From Lepiota brunneoincarnata (Eukaryota > Basidiomycota > Agaricomycetes > Agaricales > Agaricaceae): DNA of 64,000 nucleotides. The stretch is taken from assembly GCA_023014365.1 (NCBI GenBank), contig JAEBUN010000020.1:620001-684000 (forward strand), written 5' to 3'. Made by a program: the position numbers and the translations under genes. The first letter of the stretch is position 1; each line of letters begins with the position of its first letter. This document shows positions 32,755-43,690 of this stretch, piece by piece. Below the pieces are notes generated by a model. That model had not been told where the DNA came from and searched no databases. It worked only from the letters and a program-made list of their open reading frames with translations.

Positions 32755-35700
32755 TCAAGGCTTTGCTTGTTGTGACTCCCACTCATCAGGATTGTCCCCA
32801 GATAGCTTACGCTTCTTGCTGTATGGCATGTTAATATTTGCCACTGTTGGCAAAGAGGATTCCATAAGCCTGGGGACTACACCATGGCATATGGGACGAT
32901 TCAGCAAGAGGGTCACTGTTGGGTCTGTTGTTCCTCTCACAATCAGTGTGTGACTGTGAGCAAGTCCAGGGCCAGGCTATGACAGAACTTGGGGGCTCTA
33001 ATAGGGTGACCTCCTGTGTGACATCATCTTGAGAATTGAGGGGCATAGGAGGAATGAGTCGCACTCCTGGCATAACAACAGCAGAGGCAGGTTGCTGACC
33101 AGGAAGGGAGTTGTCAACGGCTTTGGTGGCAATACAATTCAAGTCAAAATTTGCCACCTGAGAGGTGTCAAGCAATTGAGACTTGTGAAGTGTCCAACTT
33201 GGGAGGTTCTGGGGAGGTGCCCGCAATTGGGAGAGAAAGGTCTGCCAGAGTTGGTGGAGAATGTGCTGGGGTGTGAGTTTCCAATGTTGCCTAGGATGAG
33301 GAGGGGACATATGCAGCAGGGCTGGGAGGCTCTGCCGCCAAGGGAGTGGCAAGATTTGGAGGGGGGAGATTCACTGGTATTATCGGACCAGGGGTGGGAT
33401 CATTTGCAGGGATAGATCCCATATAATCTTCTGGTATGTTCAAAGTACCATTGCTCATGATGGGAGAGGGGGAGTCTGCCGCAGCAGCAGTGGCACCCAA
33501 TGCCAGTGGAGCCTCAGAAGATGTTGGCCCAAGTACGAATGGGGTGGGGAGTTGCCCTGGTGCTAATTGGCTGCCCAGTCATGTGCATTTGAGCATCGGC
33601 ATATGCCACCTCTGTAATGTCAGACTTAGCAGCTGATGCTGGGGGCGGCAGCAAGTGCTGGCACTGTAATGGTCTGAGTAAATCACCAAATTGCACGATT
33701 ACATTGTGCATTACCTGAAGGCAATGCCAACGGTCTTGGCTGACTCCCCTGAGCATCCTCAAGACATGTTATTGGGGTAGTCCCTACAGCAGGATGAGAT
33801 GTAGCCACTGGACTTTCCTGTGGCAACTCAGGAGAGAGGCAGTCAGCAGTATTTTGCAGATCTGCCATGGGATCGCAGGGCATGTCAATGGCAGACAGGC
33901 TGTGGATCTCTGGCATTGGTGGTGGGGTGGGTGGTGATGGCAAGGGAGTGTGGTCAGCAGTATCAACCTCCACTGCCATGGCACCTGCAGGTACATCTAA
34001 TACTGTTGTGTCTACCACAGCGGCACTGCCGCTGACCAGTGGTGCAGGACAAAGGGCATCTATCCGCTGAGATAGCCTTTCCATTGCAGCCTCCAATGCA
34101 CTGACTCAGCTGTCAAATATGAGGTGCGTGGCCAGTGCTGCAGCTTCAATCCAGTTTGCAACCTCTGTCAATCGGTCACCAAAAGCATTCACACATTCTT
34201 CGAGCCTGAAAAGGCAGCAGGACCTGGATCCTTGCCTGCCCCTCGGCATGCAAAAAATGTTTGATCAGCCATTGATCAAATTGGTTGAGATGTTCCTGGC
34301 AATATTTATTCACTGGAAGAAAAAGCAAGTGGGAGCATGAATTATTAGTGGAGACCAGATAGTGAGGTTTTTTACTTACTTTCCTGCAGTTCCACCTCTT
34401 TCTCAGGGCCCCTATTCCACATCTTCAATGGGGTCCTTGGCATAGGTTGCTGCCACCTTGCCATTGCCCTTCTCAAGTGCCATGAGTACTTCCAGAACCT
34501 GAACCTCATCTTCTGACTCCATAGAAATCAATTTGTCCTCCCCATCTGTCACGACCTCCACATACTTCTTTGTCGGCCACTCTTCCTTGAGTCCCTTTTG
34601 CCGCTTTGCTGGTCATTGCAGCAACGTTTGTGGCACATTCCTTTGCTGCTGCCCTACCCCCTGTGGACCAGTGTAATTTGTGCATTGGCATTTCTTCACC
34701 ATACAGGCACAGCATGCTCCTCCACCAGCATCCATTTCACAAGGTTGATTTCTTGAGGCACAATACTGGCATGCCACATTGAAGAGTTCTCCAGTTGGCT
34801 GTGGCCTACAGTGTGGGGGCTGGGGCCCCTGGGCTCTTTGCTGGCACTGTGGCATGACCCTACACTGGCCATGCCCATGGCCCTCATTGTCTCCCACTGT
34901 AGACTTTTTCTCCACTATTGGTGCCTTTCCCTTCCCTTTGCTCTGCAAAACTGGTGGAGGTGATGCAGAGGGTTTATATGACTCTGAGCTTGAGACCTCC
35001 ATCATGTCATCCAAAACAACAATCAGGGGCCGTGATGCCACAGCACACTGGGCATGTCCAGCTGTTGATGTTTCAGGCTGGTCATGTCACTTGGGCATTG
35101 CTGTTGGGACTGAAAGTGATTGCAGCATTGGGCTTGTACCTGTTTGACCTGGTGCCAGTCGCAGCATTTCTTGTGCTGGCTTGCATTGGCCAATGGGAAT
35201 ATAACCAGCACCACCCATGGTGCTACCCTGACTCTCCATCTCGTGTTTGGTAAGTTGAGGTTGCTCTTGTCCTTGGCCATTCCTCAATGCCAGCATTATG
35301 TTTGCCAGCAGCGGCAGGTGTTTAACAGTTGGTGGCAAGTCCATAGCTGTCATTCCAGTAACTGCACCTTGTTCACTTGTGTATGCCCCCTATAAAACAT
35401 TAGTTAGTTGCCTACCACACAAAAACAGTTTGCTGGATCACCCACCAATTTATGGACATTCTTTTTCGCTTGTTTTCACTCATGTTTTGCCAATGCTGCC
35501 AATTGGGTCATGGCAAATGAGGGTTCACTGCCATGTTCACACCATTCCGCTAGGAACCTTATGAGGAACTTATGTGCTTTGAATGCTGCACAAATTTCCG
35601 GGCCTTGACTGCTTGTATGGGCAAATGTCCTCTGCTGCAAGTGGTAATATATATATCAATGGGGGGTTGGCAATGAAATGACAACCATGAGGGAATTCTT

Positions 35701-35822
35701 ACCATTTCTTCTCTATGTTTTTCCATCAATTCTTGTATTGTGCCACTTTGTAATCCAAGCTGCACAATACCCTCATACTTTTCCAGGGCAGCCAATATTT
35801 CTCTTTTGTTGATTGTGGACAT
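32755..35822 (-). pseudogene. T gene 3: Zn(2)Cys(6)-type cluster protein
   Basis: Minus strand, multi-exon. Starts at 35822 (MSTINKREILAALEKYEGIV), continues with FKAHKFLIRFLAEWCEHGSE, then a frame from 35353 to 34613 broken by one TGA (before HDQPETSTAG). A KGKGK-containing acidic region precedes the cluster CQYCASRNQPC then CCACMVKKCQC, spacing C-X2-C-X6-C-X8-C-X2-C-X6-C, exactly the fungal binuclear zinc-cluster pattern. After a helical part (EHLNQFDQWLINHFL) and Pro-rich sequence the frame ends with a basic nuclear-localisation-like KKRKLSGD near 32800. Inferred to be a DNA-binding protein; several stops suggest decay. Confidence 0.6.
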
Positions 35823-36039
35823 CTCACAAAGATCTTTTTCTTATTTGCCAAAATGAAGATGAGATGTTTGTCATTGATGGGAGGAATATAGAAAGCAGGA
35901 ATGTAATGTTGGAAGCATAAGTAAAGTTTTCAACACAAGCCATGTGATCAAATCACAAATTGCTTAATAATCAGTCTTCAATACAATTTGCCTTAAGTGC
36001 CTGCCCTTAACACCTTCATTCCCCCTCCAAAATCCACCC

Positions 36040-36834
36040 ATGTACCATCCATCCATCATGAACACTGCAGCACCCCTCAACATGGAATCACTGGGGGACA
36101 CATCCAAATCTACCGCTTTGGGAATTAGATTGCCTCCAGACTCCATGCCTGGATATTTAGTCAATGCTGACAAGCTTTGCTGCCAAAATGCCGAAATGAA
36201 ACAACTATTCAATGTTCAAAACATCAAAGTCATGGTATGTTCCACTTCCAACATTCAACCCTTTTCTCCCCACATTGCTGTGGCAATTGGCATTTTGCCA
36301 GTGATTTTAACATACCTGCCACTTGGGTAATGTATCCATCCACTCACTCATGCCTTCATTGTTGGATACTACTAATCATTCATTTATTATACTTCTTTGC
36401 TCACCATCCATTTCATATTTCAGCCGACTTCGATGGAGGATCTCCCTCATGCCATCATTGGCCACAGCAAAATCATGGTTCCCACCCTTCTGGTATGGCC
36501 GTCCACATTGTATATCATATTAAAATGCCAGGCCCTTATTTGATCCATTTGCCCAGAGTCTCACTGAGCATGAACTCCTTGCCGCTCATGCTGAGATTAA
36601 GGCATTGCAGCAACATCAAGGCCTGAGCTACAAGGATGCAGCTCACCAATTGTACCACTCTGAAACCCTAAAGCTTGCTGTCCAAGATGATGCCCATGGC
36701 AAACTTGTCAAATTACAGCAATCTGTTGACAAACTTATTGAAGAGGATATCACAAAACACCTTCTCACCATTGACAGCATCAACTCTAATACTACTCACA
36801 TTGTCCCTAACCTCCCCATCTTGCCAAACATTTG
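36040..36834 (+). CDS. T gene 4: small unknown protein, three exons
   Basis: Plus strand. Exon 1 from the ATG at 36040 (RLPPDSMPGYLVNADKLC, ends NIKVM at the donor GTATGT near 36234). Exon 2 is about 36424-36492 (TSMEDLPHAIIGHSKIMVP). Exon 3 from about 36532 (LTEHELLAAHAEIKALQQHQ, GLSYKDAAHQLYHSETLKL) stops at 36832-36834. About 185 residues, mostly helical. It looks intact. I do not recognise the family. Confidence 0.5.
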
Positions 36835-37220
36835 AATCATTGTGTATATACCATACATAATAATCGCTTATGGTTTTGAAGGCATCCCTGACCCCCATTG
36901 TTCAAAACTTTGCCTGCCCTCATTTCAGGCTATCCAGTACAATGCTGCCCCATCTTGTGTAATATCTTCTAATACATGCCCACGAAAATGGTCTTCTGGT
37001 TTTATCACACCATCTTGATTCTTCTCAAAGGTGCCACAATGAGCTTGTTGCTCATGCTGCCCACCCCCCATACCATTTGGCAATGTTCATTCTGTGCCAC
37101 CTGCCACCCCATGCCGGCTTTTTTCTCACTGTCACTTTCCTCAACTTGTTGTTGCCTTATCCATCACTCATTGATCAGATGCCCCCCTCTTTCTTTTTCT
37201 AACCAGACTGATTCACCTCA
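36835..37220. other. T interior next to right TIR, no gene
   Basis: No coding region seen. The sequence has many TGCCA words, like the rest of T. Confidence 0.4.
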
Positions 37221-37625
37221 CTCATGCCACCCCAAAATTGCCACCCATGCCACCTAACCCAATACCATTCGGCACTTCCATTATGTCAAATATCTATTAT
37301 CACTTAATTTTTGTCAAGCAATCAATCCATGGAAATGTTCTTATTTAGTCTCATGCCATGCCACTGCTCTGCAATTGCTTGCTATCCACTTCTGAGCCCA
37401 GCATTCTATGCCTCCATGATCCTTGGATCCTAAGGGCCCCTCTGACGTGCTTCCCAAATACACGAGTGGAGCTATATAGGATGATGGACCAACCCAGCAG
37501 GCCCACTGAGTCTCACTTGCTCAATACAATGTATGTCTCAGCAGGCCTGCTGAGCCCCACTCACTTGATACTATGTATGTCTTCACTGGCCCCACTCACT
37601 CGATACACTGTAGGTTGACTATGTG
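37221..37625 (-). repeat. Right terminal inverted repeat of T
   Basis: Reverse complement of the left TIR, longer because one subterminal unit is duplicated. Holds a perfect 18-bp palindrome CTCAGCAGGCCTGCTGAG at 37537-37554. Confidence 0.92.
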
Positions 37626-37633
37626 TTGGTAGC
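37626..37633. repeat. Right target-site duplication of T
   Basis: TTGGTAGC, identical to 21199-21206. Confidence 0.85.
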
Positions 37634-39240
37634 TTCAGTCTGTACACATTGGAGCTGACCTGTTTGTCAATTGCATAGGGTCCTAACCGGCAATGTGAGA
37701 GCTTCTTGGATGGTCATGTGGTTTGTATGTCCGATGCATCCAGGAAAACTTTGTCTCCAGGCTTGAACTCCAGAGTTGGGGTTCACCATTGGTTGTAGTA
37801 CCTTGCCATATTGTCTTTAGACTTTGCGAGTGCTGACCTTGCCTCCTCCAATGCTGACTCCATCCGGGATTTGAACTCATTGACTGTTTCCAGCCAAGAT
37901 GGTCACTGGCAGGGTTCAAACCCCATTCTAGGGTTTTGGCCAGTGTCTAGGACAAATGGTAAGTGTTGGGTGGAGGCATGGATGTGGTTGTTGTGCTGGA
38001 ATTCCACTAGGGGGAGGAGGTCATGCCAATCACTCTGCTGCTCATTGACAAAGATCCAGAGGTATTGGTCTAATTCCTGGTTGACCCATTCTGTCTGCCT
38101 GTCCGATTGGGGGTGCCATGCTGTAGAGGAAGCACTTTTGATTCCAAGTAAGCGGTAGAGCTCCCTGGTGAATGACGCAATGAACTGAGGACCCTGATCC
38201 AAGACCACTTGATGTGGAAGTCCATGTAGTTTCCATACATGATGGAGAAATAGCCGTGCTGCTCTGTCTGCTGTAAGAGTAGTGTGTGTTGGGATGAAGT
38301 GAGCACATTTGGAGACGGAGTCAACCACAGTCATGACAGCATCATACCCGTTAGACTCAGGGAGTTCCACCATGAAGTCTATGCTAATGGTATCCCACCA
38401 AGCTTCCGGAATGGGGAGAGGGTGAAGTTCTCCAACAGGGAGTTTCCAGATTGGTTTTGCATGGAGGCACAGGTTGCATGTAGAAACATACTGACCAATG
38501 TAGCGAGACATGTTGGGCCACCAGTAGTTTCGGGAGACAAGTTCCAGAGTTTTCCATCAGCCTGTATGTCCCCAAATTTGGGAGTCATGGTGAAGGGTGA
38601 CAATGCATCGGTGGAGTGCTGTATCATCTGGAACATATATTTTGCCTTGGAAGAGAAGCAAGCCATCTAGCTCTGACCATTCAGCACTGCATACTGAGCA
38701 TGTCATGGACTTCTGGAGTTCCTGGGCTGCTCTGGCCACTGTTTCCTCTTGTCTGCCTCCTTGGTTTCCAGAGCAGATGTCTCAGAGGAGGGCCTGCTCT
38801 TCCCCTTGAAGAGAAATCCCATCAACAGCTTGTACTGCAAAGAGAGATGCTGGAAGAAGTGTAATGTCAGCATTATCCTGCACTCCTGAGCCATGATCAG
38901 ATCTCCAGGACAAGGCATTGGATTTTCCCATGCTGCAACCGGGGCGATGGTGAAGGGAGAAGTCAAACCGGGAAAGATAGAGGGACCAACGTGCCTGTCA
39001 GCGGTTTAGCTTCTGAGCAGTCATGAAATACTCTAAGTTCTTGTGGTCTGTCCAGATTTCAAACTTTTCCAACACTCCTTCCAGGAAGTGTCTCCACTCT
39101 TCCAGTGCCTGGATAATGGCCAGCATCTCCTTATCATGGATCTCGTAGTTGCGCTCCACCAGGGACAAGGCTTTAGAGTAAAATGCTACCGGGTGCCATT
39201 TCCCATCATCTCCTGAGAGTTGAGAGAGTATGGCCCCTGG
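37634..39240 (-). pseudogene. Chromovirus B: RNase H and integrase (truncated)
   Basis: Minus strand. From the right: RNase H starting abruptly ([40 protein letters not shown]), integrase zinc finger region (about 38557-38739), integrase core 37903-38511 with DFMVELPESNG, VLDQGPQFIASF and QSDRQTEWVNQEL, then GPYAIDKQV up to the T insertion. RT and everything upstream are missing: the element ends at the LTR of C (39240). Continues at 20814-21206. Confidence 0.85.
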
Positions 39241-40540
39241 TGATATGCCGATTTCATGCCTATACATGAATTCCATACTCTGGAACGATTCTCTACATAG
39301 AATCATTGGCTATATCATTAAAGAACTCTATAGAGGATTGGTACTATGTCCCATAGTAGCCAGTTTGACCAAATTGAGGATATTCGAGCCTCGGAAGTGT
39401 TCAAACCAGTTCATTATCACTAAGCTTAGTGAACCAAGCTATCAGAATGCTCTCCAGAGGGATTCAGGACTTTACATAGCCTATCAAGTATACTCTGGTT
39501 GCATCAAGGGACCTTACAAGCAGTTTTCTGATGAACTCGGATTTGTTTGAACCCAAAAGAATGTACATAGTGGCTGTCACAGGTGTATCATGCCTATAGT
39601 GAGCCCAATAATGATGACCAGACCACAGAATGGAATGTCCAACATTTGGGAGGCGACACCCAATGCCCAAAACCCTAGACATATCAAAGACTCATAATTA
39701 ATGAGTGCTTTGTGGGTCCCGGCACCTTGGCATATTGCCTGACTGAGATTAATTACAATGGATCAAGGGATTGTCCATATGCCATACATTCCAATCATAA
39801 TTGATCCGGAGGCTTAACATGCTCACGTGGACGCAGAATAATGCAGATGAGCATGGAACATGTCTGGCTGGATTGCCATTTGTCAATCAGAGAAAAACCC
39901 ATAACCCAGGGCAAGGTAGAAATGCTGCTGAACCTTCCAAAATATTCTGCAGTACCTGTAACAATTAAGCTTATTGTTTTCTATTTCATATTTACTATCT
40001 CTTGTATGTATCTAAACAATATAAATACAGTTGTGCTTGTTTATGGAGAAGCAAGAGGTCTCACCCCCACTTCCACATGCAAGTCTGCAAGCCGTGATCA
40101 AGAACGGTTTCAGAGGACTACTTAGTGTGCATCGTTAAGTGTGATTTCTTCAGTTGTTGACCAACCCAGAGACAGAGACAGAGAACAGAGTCCAGAGTTT
40201 AGAGTTCCAGAGTGCTAGAGACAGAGACAGAGACAGAGAACAGAGTTCAGAGACCAGAGACCAGAGACTAGAGACCCTGCACTTGAATTGACAGGGATTG
40301 TCCTTTCACTGTTGCACCATACGGCTAAGATAACTTCAATGGCTGTTTGTTAACCTCTAAAAACACTATTCTCTTGAATTTCGCTGTCAGAATGCACCCC
40401 CAGAACACCCTAAAAGATGAAACCGTTCATTATCTATCTCATACTACTTGTATTAACTTAAGCTTATTGAATTTTGACTAAGCTTAGTGAGAACAAGCCC
40501 TTTATCTATATTAAAACCCACAAACATTTCCACCTTTTCA
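39241..40540 (+). repeat. C 5' LTR (1300 bp)
   Basis: TGATATGCC...CCTTTTCA. Contains four TAAGCTTA palindromes and a GAGACA-rich purine tract near 40167-40273. Confidence 0.93.
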
Positions 40541-40542
40541 TC

Positions 40543-40562
40543 TGGAGCCCACCACGAGGGGG
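40543..40562 (+). promoter_or_regulatory. C primer binding site
   Basis: Two bases inside the 5' LTR lies TGGAGCCCACCACGAGGGGG, starting with TGG as needed to pair with a tRNA 3' CCA. The tRNA is not identified. Confidence 0.6.
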
Positions 40563-40811
40563 ATTTTCAGTTGAATTTCACAAGACAAACACCAAAAGAC
40601 TTGGACACTGGCCCGCCTTTCACCTGCAAAGCAGAAAAAGGTTCAAGCAAAGACCATAAAGTTACCCAAAATGTCCTTCGAGAGCAGTCTCAGGAAGGTC
40701 GACCCCCCAAAACAGAGAACTACTCAGAATTCTAATTGTCCAGAAGGTTCTGAAGGCCTCATTGCCACTAGTACCTCTCGAAAGTGAAAAGATCCTACTA
40801 GTTCTATAACT

Positions 40812-42587
40812 GTGAGCACAGCAAGCAGTTTAGCAGTTGCAGTATCGAGAGAAGTCACACCGCCGATCTCTACTGCTCCCAGAATTACTATAAGGCTTCC
40901 AGCCTCAGCTTGCAACATAGCGCATATTCTGCACACCAAAAGCCAGGATGGTCAGACCATTCCTATGCTAAGCTTAGTGTTTACAAACCAAAACTCATTT
41001 CATACGAACCTGCCTGGTGCCTCTATGGTACCACAGATATCACAGTCAACTCCAACTGTACAGACAAACCAAACTACGCCATCTACAACAACTACAGCTA
41101 GTAAAATGGGACACGGGCATATGCCAATTCCCTTTAGCAATAATGCTCCCAGATGGGATGCATCAAAACCACAGACATTGAGAAATTATCTCTGGATGCT
41201 TGAACGGCTCTTCACAATAACAAAGACAACGGACAATGCAGAAAGGATAAATTGGGCAGTGTCATATGTGGACCAGGATATCCATGAAGAGTGGATGAGT
41301 TTTGCGGAGTTCCCAGCAGGAAGCTGGACAGGCTTTGTAGAGAGATTGAAGAAAGAGTATCCCAAGACTGTGGCAGCCGAACAGGGCTCAGTGCAACAAT
41401 TGAGGGAACTCTGTGCAGAGAGTAGAGGCATTGCGATGAATGAGGAGCATAAAGTCTTGGACTTCAAAAGGCGATTCATTCTAGAAGCAGAGAAGTGCCT
41501 GAAGTCACTGGTGGTAGTCTCGAACCAGAAGCTAGTCAAGTTATTTATGAGCGCACTGGACTCCATGTTCCAGGATGTACTCAATGCAAGATTAGCGATC
41601 ACCAGGGCACATAGAACCACAAGTGATGGGTCAGCACTAACTGCAAAGGATTTATGCAAAGAGGACCCCTATGATTGGAGGATCATCATGGATAAAGCTG
41701 TCGAAATTTCAATTGGCAAAACACTTATGTGATCCCTTCATCAGGATTCAAGGCAGGTGAACTCAGCATCGATGAGCCATCCACCTGCGACATCTGGAAC
41801 AGGGACTTATAACCCTGTAGTAAAGCGAGAGCTGCAAAGCTTAAAGCAGAAGTTTCAGGATGAAGTCTCACAGATGGCAGGAGGCCGTGCTGAGCTTAAG
41901 GACCTCATGAATATCCAGGGGCATACTTTAAAATCATACTTAGAGAGTTTGACAAAGGACAGACATAATCATGCTGGCTATAATCACGCTCAGAGGAATA
42001 CTGGAAGTGGGCCGGCAGGGTCGCTTTCCAATCACAAGTGTTTCTACTGTTGGTTATTGGGGCATAGTTGGTTATTCTGCCCGGACATGGAGGCAGATAA
42101 ACAAGCCAGCCAAATTAGAGTTGAAGGGAACAAAATATATATGGGAGACAGCTTGAGTATCCCTTGAGGAGAAGGGCCTATTAAAGAGAAAGTGGTGAAG
42201 TACTATGCAACAAAGGGACAACTCTTTGTTCAGATACCAGAACTGCCAGAGGTTGAGCCTGAGTTACTGCAAGTGCCAGCAGCAGTAGTGTTTGCACAGA
42301 AAGCATTCCCAAGGTCAGAAAACCAAAGGTCGCCAGCGGAAGAAGAAATCTGCTGTCTGAAGCAGCACATGGAAATGTTGGAGATAGCTGCCATCCATGC
42401 TGGAAGTGCCCCAAAGGTTAAGCTTATGACCAGAAAGGATGATAATGTCAAGATACAGTCTTTGGCTGAGCAATTGGCCCAGATACAGGCTAAGCTTAGT
42501 GGTTTGACAGATGGTACACCCTCGGCAAGCCAGTATTTGGACACCAGGAGTGGCGTGAAGACTTGGAACCCAGAGTCGGGTTTCTAA
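40812..42587 (+). pseudogene. C Gag with zinc knuckle
   Basis: One frame with two single stops (TGA near 41730 and 42165). Gag core: KPQTLRNYLWMLERLFTI, WAVSYVDQDIHEEW, FPAGSWTGFVERLKKEYP. The knuckle is CFYCWLLGHSWLFC near 42038. A long helical linker follows. The stops look like CGA to TGA changes in an otherwise good frame. Confidence 0.82.
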
Positions 42588-43690
42588 AGGGTTCAAGGAA
42601 GGAGCTGGCTCTGAAGAAGAAGGTTGCCTTCGCCAGAGGACAGACTCCTGAGGATGCATCGGATTCCGAGCAATCAGAAGAATCAGAAAATGAGGAAATA
42701 GGGTAGACAACAGAGAAACCAATGTGTGCAGCAGCAGGGGAATTACCATATAGAAATGTGGAGCCACTGCACCCAGTTGTTGAGGTACCACTGCTGCCTG
42801 TCAGAAGGATGGAATCATCCAAGAAGGAGCCTGCATATAAGCACCAGGCCCCTATAGAGAGGAATGTCAATGTTGAGGAAGTACTCAGCAGGGTATTGAA
42901 GTGAGAAGCCTCAGTATTGCATGGAGAACTCTTGGCATTGTCACCTTTATACAGAAACACTTATAGTGAGCGAATTATGAGAAAATGGGTACCCATGGAT
43001 CAAAGCTTAATAGCAGGAGTTGGGCCCTTGGAAGATGATACAGAAGATATGGAAATTAATAGTGGGCCAGTACAGGTCATGATAATGGAGTTGGTAGACA
43101 GCTCTTGGAAGTATGATACAGTGCTCTGAGAAGGCTTGGCAACCCAAGCCTGGGTAGCTCAGGATCCAATCATGCAGTACTTGGAGTCACTTCCCAGAAG
43201 AGACAGGGGACAGCAAGTGTTTATTGCTAAAGAATGTGAACCATTGAGAGTAGTGCCAACTCTGATAAATGGGATTCAGCAGGAAGAGGCCTTGCTAGAT
43301 AGTGGGTCACAGATCATATCCATGAGTCAGGAAGCCACGATTGCATGCCAAGTTTCTTGGGACCCAGACACTACGATTAATTTGCAGAGTGCGAATGGGC
43401 AGGTTGAAAAGACTTGTGGGTTGGCAAAGAATGTAGGCTTTACCTGCAGGGGAGTCACAATCTATTTGCAAGTTCACATCGTTTATAATCCTGCATATCG
43501 AGTGCTCCTAGGATGACCATTTGATGTAATGACTGCTAGCGAAGTCAGGAATAGTGCCAGTGGTGAGCAAACCTTGGTTATTATGGACCCAAATACCAGA
43601 GAAAGGGCTGTGTTACCAACTTATGCTCGAGGAGAGTGTAATCCTCCTAAGCTTAGAGAAAACAGTCAAAGATTTCGAGAAACCTCGATG
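42588..43690 (+). pseudogene. C protease region
   Basis: A second frame carries an acidic spacer (ASDSEQSEESENEEIG) and the aspartic protease: EEALLDSGSQIISMSQEAT with the active DSG, then YRVLLG followed by TGA and PFDV. Three or more stops interrupt it. Confidence 0.75.

Larger units (their letters stand above)
21207..37625. mobile_element. Large TIR element T (16.4 kb including nested E1)
   Basis: Inverted terminal repeats of 369 bp (21207-21575) and 405 bp (37221-37625) are nearly identical from TAGTCAACCTACAGTG inward. The 8-bp sequence TTGGTAGC is present at both outer edges (21199-21206 and 37626-37633), and removing T rejoins the chromovirus B integrase. Without nested E1 it is about 9.5 kb. 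It carries four gene-like regions, none recognised as a transposase. An 8-bp duplication is known for hAT and KDZ elements; which superfamily this is remains open. Confidence 0.85.

Noticed and set aside
21835..37000. TET/JBP oxygenase gene in T, as in some basidiomycete KDZ elements
   Set aside because: I looked for the oxygenase HxD...H region in the T genes and saw nothing convincing.
21207..37625. T as a Maverick/Polinton or Helitron
   Set aside because: No DNA polymerase B, packaging ATPase, or Rep/helicase motif was seen, and the duplication is 8 bp rather than the 5-6 bp of Mavericks or the AT insertion of Helitrons.
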